Of a stretch of DNA of 64,000 nt, positions 56,099 through 64,000 are shown piece after piece; the stretch's first letter is position 1, and the number at the start of each line of letters is the position of its first letter. This DNA is from Shinella granuli (lineage in GTDB: Bacteria > Pseudomonadota > Alphaproteobacteria > Rhizobiales > Rhizobiaceae). The position numbers were made by a program, and so were the translations under genes. The stretch spans positions 186,001 through 250,000 of the forward strand of contig NZ_SLVX01000006.1 in the NCBI RefSeq assembly GCF_004341885.1. The letters are read 5' to 3'. Below the pieces are notes generated by a model. It had not been told where the DNA came from. It made no database searches and saw nothing but the letters and a program-made list of their open reading frames with translations.

Positions 56099-57160
56099 TC
56101 AAAGATAAAGGCCTTCGCGCAGGCTGCGCATCAGGTCGATCATCTTGTCGTCGGGCTTTTCCCACAGGAGAAGGCGGATTTCGGCGACGAGATCGCCCCG
56201 CTCGCCGTTTTCCATGAGAAGGCCTTCGCCGGGAATGCGGATCTGATGGTCGGAGCCCGACCAGGCCGGGACCGTCACGGCGAGCGGCCCGAGCGGGCCG
56301 TCGATGGTGGTCTCGCAGCCGAGAACGGCATTCTCGATCGTCACCGGCAAATCCACCTTGAGGTCGAAACCGTCGACCCGGAAGCGGCCGGGCGCCACGC
56401 GCAGCGTGATCACGGCATCGCCCCGTCTCAGGCCTTCGATGCGGTATCCGGTCTCCTTGAGGCGGATCACCTGGCCGTCCGTCGAGCCCGCGCCGACCGG
56501 CACGCGCAGCGTCTGCCCGTCCGGCGTCTCGAGCGTCGGGCGCACCTTGTTGAGGATGTCCTCGACGCTGACGGTGACGTCGGCGACGAAGTCCGGCGCC
56601 GTTTCCGCCTTGGCGCGGCTCCCGCGGATGCGGCGGATGATGGCGGAGATGAGGTTGGCCGCCGGGGCGAGGCTGCGGCCTGGCGCTGCCTCTTCCGCCT
56701 CCGGCTCGTCGGCTGCCTTGCGGGCGTCCTGTGCGGGGCCGGCGGCCGCCTGCGCCTGCTGCTGCGGGCGGGGCTGGGCCTGCGATTGCGCCTGAGCCTT
56801 GGCTTCCGCAGGCTGGCCGCGCGAATCGACGCCGAAGATGCGGGCGATCATGTCCTCGGCATCCTCGTTCGACATGCGCGGCGGGGCTTCGCTCCTTGCC
56901 TTGCGCTCGGCCTGCTGGCGGCGCATCTGCTCCATGCGGCGCAGTTCGGCCTCGCGCTGCTGGCGGTCGTAGCGGCTGCGCTTGTCGGGATCGCGCAGGA
57001 TGTCATAGGCGCGGCCGGCCTCCGTGAAGCGCACGGTGGCGTTGGGGTCGTCATGGTTCTGGTCGGGATGCACGGCTTTTGCCAGCGAACGCCAGGCCGC
57101 CTTGATTTCCTCCTGCCCGGCGTTCCGCTTCACGCCAAGCACCGAATAGGGGTCACGCAT
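56099..57160 (-). CDS. DnaJ-type co-chaperone with C-terminal substrate domain
   Basis: 353 residues: J domain at the N-terminus (RDPYSVLGVKRNAG, HPD motif in AVHPDQNHDD), a long Gln/Ala/Arg-rich linker (about 70-175), then the two beta-barrel DnaJ C-terminal domains (VTVSVEDILNKV, RVPVGAGSTDGQVIRLKETG). No zinc-finger cysteines, so a class B (CbpA-like) J protein partnering DnaK. The start at 57160 is preferred to 57169. Confidence 0.92.
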   Translation of the reverse strand: MRDPYSVLGVKRNAGQEEIKAAWRSLAKAVHPDQNHDDPNATVRFTEAGRAYDILRDPDKRSRYDRQQREAELRRMEQMRRQQAERKARSEAPPRMSNEDAEDMIARIFGVDSRGQPAEAKAQAQSQAQPRPQQQAQAAAGPAQDARKAADEPEAEEAAPGRSLAPAANLISAIIRRIRGSRAKAETAPDFVADVTVSVEDILNKVRPTLETPDGQTLRVPVGAGSTDGQVIRLKETGYRIEGLRRGDAVITLRVAPGRFRVDGFDLKVDLPVTIENAVLGCETTIDGPLGPLAVTVPAWSGSDHQIRIPGEGLLMENGERGDLVAEIRLLLWEKPDDKMIDLMRSLREGLYL

Positions 57161-57258
57161 AACTTCCACCCGTTGCCGTTTTGTCGGCCATGATAGTGGC
57201 GAACGTCCTAATCACTGGTTACGGGCCAGAGTTGAAAAATGGCAAATATCGCGCCTCT

Positions 57259-57720
57259 TCACCCCTGCAGGTCGAAAGCGAGCAGCAGCCATTCGCCGGA
57301 ACTGCCAAGGCAGGTGCGGCCGGAATAGTTGGCGATGCCCTGGTAGGAATGGCGCGTCGTCACGAAATCGCGGCAGGGCCGCCCGGCATTGTCGCGGTTC
57401 TCCGCAATGCTGCTGATGACGCCGGCGCTGCCCGAGGCGGAATTCGCCCAGGGGATGGGGCTGCCGCCGGTGCGCGCCAGATCGGCGGAGGAGACGGCAT
57501 TGCGCACGGTGATCTCGTCGGTCAGCCGCTCCGTGCCCGATGGCACGGCGCTGGTGCGCACGGTATCGACCTTGCTGCCGTCGAAGATGTCGAGACCGCT
57601 CATGCAGCCCGAGAGAGAGGCGCCGCACAGGGTCACGACAACAACCGCAAGGCAATGTGCCGGGTATGGCTTTGTCTGCGCTCGCGACTTTGCTATGACG
57701 TCCACTCCAACCTGCCTCAT
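57259..57720 (-). CDS. RT0821/Lpp0805-type surface lipoprotein
   Basis: 153 residues. Signal with lipobox (ASLSGC), then a soluble domain with ITVRNAVSSADLA, CRDFVTTRHSYQGIANYSGRTC and a WLLLAFD end: the pattern of the RT0821/Lpp0805 surface protein family, 17-kDa antigen related. Outer-membrane attached, role unknown. The start could also be the GTG at 57705 (GAGG 9 bases away). It is divergent from pdxH with only about 29-44 bases between the starts. Confidence 0.8.
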   Translation of the reverse strand: MRQVGVDVIAKSRAQTKPYPAHCLAVVVVTLCGASLSGCMSGLDIFDGSKVDTVRTSAVPSGTERLTDEITVRNAVSSADLARTGGSPIPWANSASGSAGVISSIAENRDNAGRPCRDFVTTRHSYQGIANYSGRTCLGSSGEWLLLAFDLQG

Positions 57721-57749
57721 GCAGCCAATAGATCGGCATTGAATCGAAT

Positions 57750-58370
57750 ATGAGCGAAAATGCGTTAACAAGCGGTGACTTCACCGAGGAAAACGAACCC
57801 TATTCCCTCTTCGGCGCATGGCTGGAGGAGGCGGGAAAGACCGAGCCGAACGACCCGAACGCGGTGGCGCTCGCCACCGTCGACGAGACGGGCCTGCCGA
57901 ATGTGCGCATGGTCCTGCTCAAGGGGTTCGATGCGCGCGGCTTCGTCTTCTACACGAATTTCGAGAGCCGGAAGGGCGTGGAGATCCTTGGCGCGCGCAA
58001 GGCCGCCATGTGCTTCCACTGGAAGTCGCTGCGCCGCCAGGTGCGCATCCGCGGGGAAGTGGAGATCGTCACCGATGCCGAGGCGGACGAATATTACGCC
58101 TCGCGCCCGCGCGGCAGCCGCATCGGCGCCTGGGCGTCAAAGCAGTCGCGCCCGCTGGAAGGCCGTTTCGCGCTGGAAAAGGCCGTCGCCGAATACACGG
58201 CCCGCTACGCCATCGGCGAGATCCCCCGCCCGCCGCACTGGTCCGGCTTCCGCATCAAGCCCGTCTCGATCGAGTTCTGGCACGACCGCCCCTTCCGCCT
58301 GCACGACCGCGTGGAATTCCGCCACACGGAGGACGGCGCCGGCTGGACGAAGGTCAGGATGTATCCTTGA
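57750..58370 (+). CDS. pdxH: Pyridoxamine 5'-phosphate oxidase
   Basis: 206 residues. FMN-binding split-barrel: [51 protein letters not shown] and the C-terminal [15 protein letters not shown]. It oxidises pyridoxine or pyridoxamine phosphate to pyridoxal phosphate, the final salvage and synthesis step. A SnoaL-like gene follows after 9 bases in the same direction. Confidence 0.96.
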   Translation: MSENALTSGDFTEENEPYSLFGAWLEEAGKTEPNDPNAVALATVDETGLPNVRMVLLKGFDARGFVFYTNFESRKGVEILGARKAAMCFHWKSLRRQVRIRGEVEIVTDAEADEYYASRPRGSRIGAWASKQSRPLEGRFALEKAVAEYTARYAIGEIPRPPHWSGFRIKPVSIEFWHDRPFRLHDRVEFRHTEDGAGWTKVRMYP

Positions 58371-58379
58371 GGCCATGAT

Positions 58380-58748
58380 ATGCGTGCCGAAGACGTTCTC
58401 AGTCGATACGAGGCTCTGATCAACCGGCACGATTTCGATGTCCTCCTGCCTTTGATCTCGGAAGAGGCGATCTTCTGGTTCAATGACGGCTCCCATTCGG
58501 GCCTTGCCGAAATTCGCAAGGCCTTCGAGGAGACCTGGCGAAAATTCCCGCTCGAGCGCTATTGGCTCGAAGACCGGTGCTGGCTTGCCATGGGCGAAGG
58601 GGCGGCCGGATGCATCTATCGTTTCTGCTGGCAGACGACGCGGGACGGCAGGGTTCTTTCAGGCGGCGGCCGAGGCACGACGCTCCTGCGCGCCGAGGCC
58701 GGCACATGGCGCATCGTTCACGAGCACCTCAGCCAGTTTCCGAAGTGA
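58380..58748 (+). CDS. SnoaL/NTF2-like domain protein
   Basis: 122 residues, alpha+beta cone fold: RAEDVLSRYEALINRHDFDVLLPLI, EEAIFWFNDGSH, RGTTLLRAEAGTWRIVHEHLS. Small ligand-binding or enzymatic pocket protein of unknown substrate. GAGG is upstream of the ATG, and the gene is probably co-transcribed with pdxH. Confidence 0.85.
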   Translation: MRAEDVLSRYEALINRHDFDVLLPLISEEAIFWFNDGSHSGLAEIRKAFEETWRKFPLERYWLEDRCWLAMGEGAAGCIYRFCWQTTRDGRVLSGGGRGTTLLRAEAGTWRIVHEHLSQFPK

Positions 58749-58757
58749 AGCGTTGGC

Positions 58758-59813
58758 TCAGCGCCGCATCAGCCGGAAGGGAATGCCCGAGGCCAGCGCG
58801 CCGACATATTTCGGCTTCTGGTAGTGCCCGTTCAGCGAGATGCGGGGCAGGGTCGTCGGCGCGTCGAAGGAGCGGGCCGAAAGCGTGCCCGGATCCGTTG
58901 TGACGGCGACGCGGAAGCCGAGGTCCCTTGCAAGCTTGTGCTCGCGCGGCGAGACGGCGGCGCGGTCGCCATAGGGGTAGGCGAGGGTGTCCGGCCGGTG
59001 GCCGATGATGGCGGCGATGTGCGCGGCCGACTGGTCCATCTCCAGGTGCGCCTCCTCGTCGCCGAGGCGTGCGAGGGCCCGGTGGCTCACCGTATGGGCA
59101 CCGATCGATACGAGGGGATTGACGACGAGGCTCTTCAGTTCCGGCTCGCGCATGACCAGCCGTTCGGTGATCATCAGCGGATCGATGCCGTGGGCCCTTG
59201 CCGCCGCGTCGAGCCGCTCGATCGCCGCGGCCTCCTCCATCTCGCTCTGGATGAAGCGGGCAAGCCGGGCATAGGCCGCCTGTTTCTGGAAGGGCGTCGC
59301 AAGCGGCATGGTGATCGCACCGGAGCCGAAATCGAATTCCAGATGGGGCGCGACGCGCAGAAGCTCCGTCAGCGTCTCCCACCAGATGCCGTGCGTCTTG
59401 CAGGCGAAGCCCGGCGAGACGAAGACGGTGAAGGGTACCTTGTGCCGCGTGAAGACCGGCTGGGCATGGACCGCATTGTTGCGGTAGCCGTCGTCGAGCG
59501 TGAAGGCGGCGAAGCGCTCGCCGGCGCGCGCGATGGCAAGCCGCGCCGGCATGTCGGCCAGTGCCACGAACTGGTAGCCTTCTTCCGTGAGGTATTCGAT
59601 CGCCGCATCGAGAAATTCCGGTGTGACCTCCAGATGCGCATTCGGATCGAAGGCCTGCGGCGTCTTCGGCCGCACATGGTGCAGCGTGAAGATCGCGCCC
59701 ATGCCGCGGGCGGACGCCATCAGCCCGACGCGCTCGGCCAGATGCGCGAACTCCAGCCCGCCGGTGATCACGGCGCGCCTCAGTCCCTGTCGCATGACAC
59801 TGCGGATCGGCAT
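58758..59813 (-). CDS. Polysaccharide deacetylase (NodB homology) family
   Basis: 351 residues with NodB-domain motifs: AFTLDDGYRNNAV (metal Asp pair), GAHTVSHRALA (metal His pair) and AYPYGDRAAVS. Family members remove N- or O-acetyl groups from polysaccharides such as chitin oligomers or peptidoglycan. No signal peptide, so a cytoplasmic or membrane-associated substrate is likely. Preceded on the same strand by a 42-residue open frame. Confidence 0.9.
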   Translation of the reverse strand: MPIRSVMRQGLRRAVITGGLEFAHLAERVGLMASARGMGAIFTLHHVRPKTPQAFDPNAHLEVTPEFLDAAIEYLTEEGYQFVALADMPARLAIARAGERFAAFTLDDGYRNNAVHAQPVFTRHKVPFTVFVSPGFACKTHGIWWETLTELLRVAPHLEFDFGSGAITMPLATPFQKQAAYARLARFIQSEMEEAAAIERLDAAARAHGIDPLMITERLVMREPELKSLVVNPLVSIGAHTVSHRALARLGDEEAHLEMDQSAAHIAAIIGHRPDTLAYPYGDRAAVSPREHKLARDLGFRVAVTTDPGTLSARSFDAPTTLPRISLNGHYQKPKYVGALASGIPFRLMRR

Positions 59814-59849
59814 GTCGTCTTCATCGTCCCTTTTCGTCTCTCGCGGCCG

Positions 59850-59978
59850 TTATCGCACCCGGTCGGTATCCGAGTGGTTAACAACGGCTTTCCTGTGGCG
59901 CGGCGGCGCCGGCCGCCCGGCCTGGAAGGTGAGGATGCGGATGACATCCATGAAGATGCGGGTGATGGGGTCGAACAT
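59850..59978 (-). CDS. Possible 42-residue leader protein upstream of the deacetylase
   Basis: 42 residues: MFDPITRIFMDVIRILTFQA, an amphipathic or weakly hydrophobic helix, then a basic Pro/Arg-rich tail. GGAG lies 8 bases before the ATG. It ends 36 bases before the deacetylase start and is divergent from the LysR gene. The pattern (short helix plus basic tail) resembles the small protein at 10940-11110. Not recognised. Confidence 0.4.
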   Translation of the reverse strand: MFDPITRIFMDVIRILTFQAGRPAPPRHRKAVVNHSDTDRVR

Positions 59979-60077
59979 CGTCGTTCTCCGTGTTTCGGTC
60001 TGCACGGAGTGTCCGCCCGCTTGCCCCTGCGGCTCAAACGAGTTTATCGTCGATTTCGGATGACTTGAGGTTATGCG

Positions 60078-60977
60078 ATGAAACGCGGACGGCTGCCGCT
60101 GACGGCGCTCAGGAGTTTCGAGGCGGCGGGCCGGCTCGGCAGCTTCACGCTGGCGGCCGAGGAACTGCTCGTCTCCCAAGCCGCAGTGAGCCGGCAAGTC
60201 AAGGAACTGGAGGCCGAGCTCGGCAAGCCGCTCTTCGAGCGCCGCCACCGCAACGTGCGCCTCACCTCCGCCGGCGAGGCGCTGCTCGACGTCCTGTCGC
60301 GCGCCTTCGACGCGATGGATGCGAGCCTGTCGGAGATTCGCGGCCGGCGCGGCGGCGGGCTCCTGGAGATCAGCTCCGAGCCGTCCTTCGCGGCAAGCTG
60401 GCTCGTGCCGCATCTCGACGATTTCCATGCGGACCATCCCGAGATCGACGTCGTGGTCGAATCGGACATGCGGCTCATCGAATTCCGCACCCACGAGGCG
60501 GAAATCGCCATCCGGCACGGCATGGATGCCAGGGCCTGGCCGCGCGTTGCGGCCGAGCATCTGGCGGATGTGGAACTGGTGCCCGTGATCATGCCCTGCC
60601 TGATGGCGGAGGGGACGCCGCTGCGCGCGCCGGCCGATATCCTCGCCTATACGCTGCTGCACGAGGAGAACCGCAGCGCCTGGCAGCGCTGGTTCGCTGC
60701 CGCCGGCCTGCCGGACGTGCCGCCCGGGCGGGCGCAGATCTTCACCGAGGGCAATCTCGTGCTGCAGGCGGCGCTGCGCGGCCACGGCGTCGCGCTGGTC
60801 GACCGCGCCTTCGCGGCCGAGGACATCGCCGAAGGGCGTCTCGTGCAGCTCTTCGACATCTCGATCCGCTACGGCGCCTACTGGCTCGTCGCCCGCGATT
60901 TCAAACGCCTCTCCCCGAAGGCCCGCGCCTTCCGGCAATGGCTGTTGCAGCGCTTTGCCGCCTCTGGCGGTTCCTGA
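60078..60977 (+). CDS. LysR family regulator, GcvA-like
   Basis: 299 residues: N-terminal winged HTH (LPLTALRSFEAAGRLGSFTLAAEELLVSQAAVSRQVKELE, quoted across the recognition helix) and a periplasmic-binding-like effector domain (LLEISSEPSFAASWLVPHL, GHGVALVDRAFAAEDIAEGRL). The GcvA subgroup often controls an adjacent divergent gene; here that is the small leader frame plus polysaccharide deacetylase on the minus strand. Effector unknown. Confidence 0.92.
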   Translation: MKRGRLPLTALRSFEAAGRLGSFTLAAEELLVSQAAVSRQVKELEAELGKPLFERRHRNVRLTSAGEALLDVLSRAFDAMDASLSEIRGRRGGGLLEISSEPSFAASWLVPHLDDFHADHPEIDVVVESDMRLIEFRTHEAEIAIRHGMDARAWPRVAAEHLADVELVPVIMPCLMAEGTPLRAPADILAYTLLHEENRSAWQRWFAAAGLPDVPPGRAQIFTEGNLVLQAALRGHGVALVDRAFAAEDIAEGRLVQLFDISIRYGAYWLVARDFKRLSPKARAFRQWLLQRFAASGGS

Positions 60978-61074
60978 GGTCGAGGTTCCGCTGCCCCCTC
61001 ATTCAGGCGAAGGGGATGTGGCATGGGTTTCCCCAACCAATGACGTCAGGGGGGCCGGAAAGCGGGCATCCTTG

Positions 61075-61123
61075 CCTTCTCCCCGCCTGCGGGGAGAAGG
61101 TCCCGGCAGGCGGATGAGGGGCC
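61075..61123. repeat. Interspersed palindromic intergenic element, copy 3
   Basis: CCCCGC-ct-GCGGGG core at 61081-61094, then agaagg and GGATGAGGGGCC: same element and orientation as at 676 and 8617, here between convergent genes. Confidence 0.7.
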
Positions 61124-61141
61124 GTGGAATGGTAGGCGGGA

Positions 61142-62557
61142 TCAGGCCTTGGTGCCGCCCACCGTCACCTGGTCCATGCGCAGGTGCGGCTGGCCGACGC
61201 CGACCGGGACCCATTGGCCGGCCTTGCCGCAATTGCCGATGCCGGTGTCGAGCTTCGTGTCGTTGCCGACCATCGAGACGCGGCGCATGGCGTCCGGCCC
61301 GTTGCCGATCAGCATGGCGCCCTTGACCGGCGCCGTCACCTTGCCGTTCTCGATGAGATAGGCTTCCGTGCAGCCGAAGACGAATTTTCCGGAGGTGATG
61401 TCCACCTGCCCGCCGCCGAAGGAGACGGCATAGAGGCCGTTCTTCACCGAGGCGATGATTTCCTCCGGCGTCCGGTCGCCCGAGAGCATGTAGGTGTTGG
61501 TCATGCGCGGCATGGGGCGATGGGCGTAACCCTGCCGGCGGCCGTTGCCGGTCGCCTTCATGCCCATCAGGCGGGCATTCTGCCGGTCCTGCATGTAGCC
61601 GACCAGCTTGCCGTCCTCGATCAGCACGTTGTAGGCCGAGGGCGTGCCCTCGTCGTCGACGGTGATCGAGCCGCGGCGGTTGTCGATCGTGCCGTCGTCG
61701 ACGACGGTGACGCCCCTGGCGGCGACCTGCTCGCCCATCAGCCCGGCAAAGGCCGAGGATTTCTTGCGGTTGTAGTCGCCTTCCAGCCCGTGGCCGACCG
61801 CCTCGTGCAGCATGACGCCCGGCCAGCCGGAGGAAAGCACCACGTCCATCGTGCCCGCCGGGGCCTCGACGGCTTCCAGATTGACCAGGGCCTGGCGAAG
61901 CGCCTCGTCCGCGCCGAAACGCCAGCTCTCCTCGGTGAGGAAGGCATCGAAGGTGGTGCGCCCGCCGACGCCGTAGCTGCCGGTCTCCTGCCGGTCGCCT
62001 TCGCCGACGACGACGGAGATGTTGACGCGGGTCATGGGCCTGACATCGGTGACGCGGTGCCCGTCGGCGCGCAGGATGTTGACCACCTGCCAGCTCGCGG
62101 CGATGGAGGCCGTCACCTGCCGCACCTTCGGATCCTTGGCGCGCAGATACGCGTCGATCTCGGTGAGGAGGGCGACCTTCTGCTCGAAGCTCGGTGCGCC
62201 GATCGGGTTGTCCGGGGTATAGAGCTGGCGGTTGGTGCCCTGCGGCGCGGCGGCATAGTCGCCGGAATAGCCGCGTGTGACCGCGCCCGCCGCATCGACC
62301 GCGCGCTTCAGCGCCGAAAGCGTCATCTCGCCCGAATGCGCATAGCCCACCGCCTCGCCGGCGACGGCCCGAAGGCCGAAACCCTGGTCGGTGTTGAAGC
62401 TGCCGCCCTTGAGGCGGCCATTGTCGAAGGAGAGGGATTCGGCCTGGGCGTGCTCCAGGAAGAGCTCGCCGTCATCGGCGCTCTTCAACGTCTCCTTCAG
62501 CACCGCCTGCACGGATGCCTCGTCGGCATCGAAAAGGGAGAGGAGGTCGGTGTTCAT
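61142..62557 (-). CDS. tldD: Metalloprotease TldD
   Basis: 471 residues, full length. Zinc site HEAVGHGLEGD (HExxxH) with the later conserved Cys in FVFGCTEAYL. TldD forms a heterodimer with TldE (PmbA), which is not in the window, and trims unfolded or leader peptides, for example microcin or PQQ-type precursors. Starts MNTDLLSLF at 62557 with GGAG upstream. Confidence 0.96.
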   Translation of the reverse strand: MNTDLLSLFDADEASVQAVLKETLKSADDGELFLEHAQAESLSFDNGRLKGGSFNTDQGFGLRAVAGEAVGYAHSGEMTLSALKRAVDAAGAVTRGYSGDYAAAPQGTNRQLYTPDNPIGAPSFEQKVALLTEIDAYLRAKDPKVRQVTASIAASWQVVNILRADGHRVTDVRPMTRVNISVVVGEGDRQETGSYGVGGRTTFDAFLTEESWRFGADEALRQALVNLEAVEAPAGTMDVVLSSGWPGVMLHEAVGHGLEGDYNRKKSSAFAGLMGEQVAARGVTVVDDGTIDNRRGSITVDDEGTPSAYNVLIEDGKLVGYMQDRQNARLMGMKATGNGRRQGYAHRPMPRMTNTYMLSGDRTPEEIIASVKNGLYAVSFGGGQVDITSGKFVFGCTEAYLIENGKVTAPVKGAMLIGNGPDAMRRVSMVGNDTKLDTGIGNCGKAGQWVPVGVGQPHLRMDQVTVGGTKA

Positions 62558-62636
62558 GGGAGGCTCCGCAAGCATTGGACTTGGGGCTCATGTAAGTCCC
62601 CGGGAGGCAGGCGGCAAGCCCGCCCGGGGGGCGGAC

Positions 62637-63167
62637 TTACGGCAGCGTGTCGTAGCCTTCGCCGAAGCCCTTGAGGTCGACGGGGATGCCGATGCCTTCC
62701 TCGGGCGACTGGAAGACGATGAAAGTCGCCGTCGCGCCGGAGCGGAAGGTCTTCAGCAGTTCGTCCTCGAGCACGACCTCGGCATAGCAGCCATCGGAGA
62801 AGCAGCGCACGAAATAGGCGCGGCCGATATCCTTGCCGTCGACATTGAGGCCGAGGCCGTTCGGCAGCAGCACGCCGAGCGGTGCGAGCACGCGCAGGAT
62901 CTTCGCCTTGCGGTCGGCGGTCTTCAGCACGACGACGGAGAGGCCGAGCTCGGGCCGGTCCTCGGCCAGCACGTTCTGCATCAGCGCGCACTGTTCGCTG
63001 GACGCGCCGGCCGGCTGGTCGCAGACGATCGACCAGGCGCCATGGTTCGATTTCACCGTGCCGGGCTGCTGGGCTGCCGAAAGGGAAGGAAGCGCGAGAG
63101 CGCCGAACCCGAGCGCGGCAAGGCCAAGTGCCGCGCGGGACAGCCGGGAGAGGGGAGCAAAACCCAT
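62637..63167 (-). CDS. Invasion-associated locus B (IalB) family protein
   Basis: 176 residues: signal peptide (MGFAPLSRLSRAALGLAALG... ALPSLSAAQQ), then the IalB domain with GAWSIVCDQPAGASSEQCAL, GVLLPNGLGLNVDGKD, FVRCFSDGCYAEVVL. Two Cys pairs for disulfides are visible. Periplasmic or surface protein named after Bartonella IalB, widespread in alphaproteobacteria; role here unknown. Confidence 0.93.
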   Translation of the reverse strand: MGFAPLSRLSRAALGLAALGFGALALPSLSAAQQPGTVKSNHGAWSIVCDQPAGASSEQCALMQNVLAEDRPELGLSVVVLKTADRKAKILRVLAPLGVLLPNGLGLNVDGKDIGRAYFVRCFSDGCYAEVVLEDELLKTFRSGATATFIVFQSPEEGIGIPVDLKGFGEGYDTLP

Positions 63168-63573
63168 GAAAACCTCGGAATCTCGAATCAGTCGGGCTAT
63201 CTTTGAAGGGGCGGGGGCGAAATGAAAAGCCCCGAGGGCTCATTTCCAATTGATTGAAGGCGGAAATTGGACCGGCGCGCCACTCATTATAATAGAGGCC
63301 GTCCACGGCGGCGGCAGGGCGATGCGGGCGCCCGCATCGGGCCGGGCGAGGGGCCTTCCGGCGACATCGCCGCAGCCAAACCTTTCATGCTATAGGGAAT
63401 TATGAAGAAACTGTGGGGAGCGGGCCCATGCTTTTGCTTTTGCGCAAAAATGCCGCATGGGGTGTCCCCCATGGCTGTTGCGGCGAGCATGAAACTGTGG
63501 TTTTAAGCACTCAGTATAGCAGGGATTCTGCGCGTCTGTTTGATCCCGATCAAACGCCTTGGGGAGATACGTT
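63168..63573. other. Intergenic region upstream of coxB
   Basis: About 400 bases with no credible gene. It holds a perfect 12-bp palindrome TTTTGCGCAAAA (63438-63449), a 7-bp hairpin CATGGGG-tgtc-CCCCATG (63456-63473) and the FNR/FixK-type box at 63540-63553. The coxB promoter must lie here; a TATAGC at about 63515 is a -10 candidate. Confidence 0.6.
63540..63553 (+). promoter_or_regulatory. FNR/FixK-type binding site
   Basis: Perfect consensus TTGAT-CCCG-ATCAA, extended by one more paired base on each side (T/A) and G/C beyond. It ends 20 bases before the coxB GTG, downstream of the likely promoter, which suits repression of the aa3-type oxidase at low oxygen. Confidence 0.75.
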
Positions 63574-64000
63574 GTGAAAAACAAAGCTTTTGCAGTTCTG
63601 GCCGCGATCGGCTGTCTGCTCTTTGCTTCCACCGCTTTCGCTGATCAGCCGTTCGACTGGCAGAAGGGCCTCCAGCCCGCCGCGACCTCGATCATGGAAG
63701 AGATCCGCTGGTTCGAGCAGTATACACTGTGGTTCATCGTCCCGATCACCCTGTTCGTTCTCGCCCTGCTCATCGTCGTCGTCGTGAAGTTCCGCGAAGG
63801 CGCGAACCCGGTCCCGTCCAAGACCAGCCATAACACGGCGATCGAAGTCGTCTGGACGCTCGGCCCGGTCATCGTTCTCCTGTTCCTCGCCGTTCCCTCC
63901 TTCCAGCTCCTGACCAAGCAGCTCGCCCCGACGGAAGAGCCGGAACTGACGATCAAGGCCACCGGTTACCAGTGGTACTGGGGGTATGAATACCAGGTCG
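63574..64000 (+). CDS. coxB: Cytochrome c oxidase subunit II, 3' truncated by the window
   Basis: First 142 residues: signal peptide (VKNKAFAVLAAIGCLLF ... STAFA), two transmembrane helices (about 50-72 and 92-110) and the start of the cupredoxin domain with GYQWYWGYEYQ, the aromatic electron-entry patch. The CuA ligands lie beyond the window. Subunit II takes electrons from cytochrome c into the aa3-type oxidase. GTG start with GGAG 7 bases upstream. Likely first gene of the cox operon. Confidence 0.93.
   Translation, partial: MKNKAFAVLAAIGCLLFASTAFADQPFDWQKGLQPAATSIMEEIRWFEQYTLWFIVPITLFVLALLIVVVVKFREGANPVPSKTSHNTAIEVVWTLGPVIVLLFLAVPSFQLLTKQLAPTEEPELTIKATGYQWYWGYEYQV

Noticed and set aside
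63287-63490. 67-codon minus-strand frame upstream of coxB
   Set aside because: No ribosome site, and it runs through the palindromes of the regulatory region; composition not protein-like.
1-64000. CRISPR arrays, tRNA or rRNA genes, insertion sequences, phage genes
   Set aside because: No regularly spaced direct repeats, no tRNA cloverleaf or rRNA segments and no transposase, integrase or phage structural proteins were seen on either strand.

Overview
This is a GC-rich, densely coded chromosomal segment of an alphaproteobacterium, most likely a Rhizobiaceae member (Shinella, Ensifer, Rhizobium or Agrobacterium type). The evidence is the family content: a BA14K protein, IalB, an HPE1-like secreted protein, a DUF1217 protein, a MipA/OmpV porin-like protein, an RT0821/Lpp0805 lipoprotein, and the Dxs and FabI types. 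Interspersed elements of the kind common in rhizobial intergenic DNA support the same placement. Genus assignment is inference. I saw no rRNA, tRNA, prophage, insertion sequence or CRISPR array.

Layout. 1-9 kb: tail of an SDR gene, lemA plus a DUF2207 protein, glyS, a DUF523 protein, an HPE1-like secreted protein, purD. 9-18 kb: MipA/OmpV protein, ubiA, a DUF6101 protein, a long tandem-repeat DUF1217 protein, an FAD-linked 2-hydroxyacid dehydrogenase, a Sua5/TsaC tRNA-modification enzyme, and a GGDEF protein whose signature motif is lost. 19-23 kb: a clear cobalamin riboswitch in front of a Rieske betaine demethylase and its reductase, then a GH25 lysozyme and a BA14K protein. 24-30 kb: acyl-CoA dehydrogenase, crotonase, a chemoreceptor and an SDR. 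30-34 kb: an RlmD-type rRNA methyltransferase, tlyA and dxs. 34-38 kb: an accessory block (two DUF1801 proteins, a small membrane protein, SRPBCC, ArsR, pirin and a HepT/MntA pair) lying between dxs and xseB. 38-41 kb: xseB, a histone-deacetylase-like enzyme, an MDR oxidoreductase, a thioesterase and a GFA protein. 41-46 kb: bioMNY biotin ECF transporter genes running into an AMP-forming acyl-CoA ligase and an odd thiolase. 46-58 kb: a YcaQ/AlkX glycosylase, a membrane protein, ribB with a degenerate RibA-like tail, aroC, a CHASE-PAS-GGDEF-EAL protein, a DUF1344 protein, a histidine phosphatase, fabI, a DnaJ-type protein, an RT0821-type lipoprotein and pdxH. 58-64 kb: a SnoaL-like protein, a polysaccharide deacetylase, a LysR regulator, tldD, ialB and the start of coxB behind an FNR/FixK-type box.

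Most of the window is housekeeping backbone. The parts most worth attention are: the B12 riboswitch controlling an oxygen-dependent betaine demethylase, which suggests a cobalamin-independent back-up route; the bioMNY plus ligase plus thiolase run, which mirrors the BirA-regulated yhfUTS group of Bacillus although this thiolase has lost a catalytic cysteine; several paralogues whose catalytic motifs are gone (SDR, GGDEF, RibA-like domain); and the accessory block between xseB and dxs.
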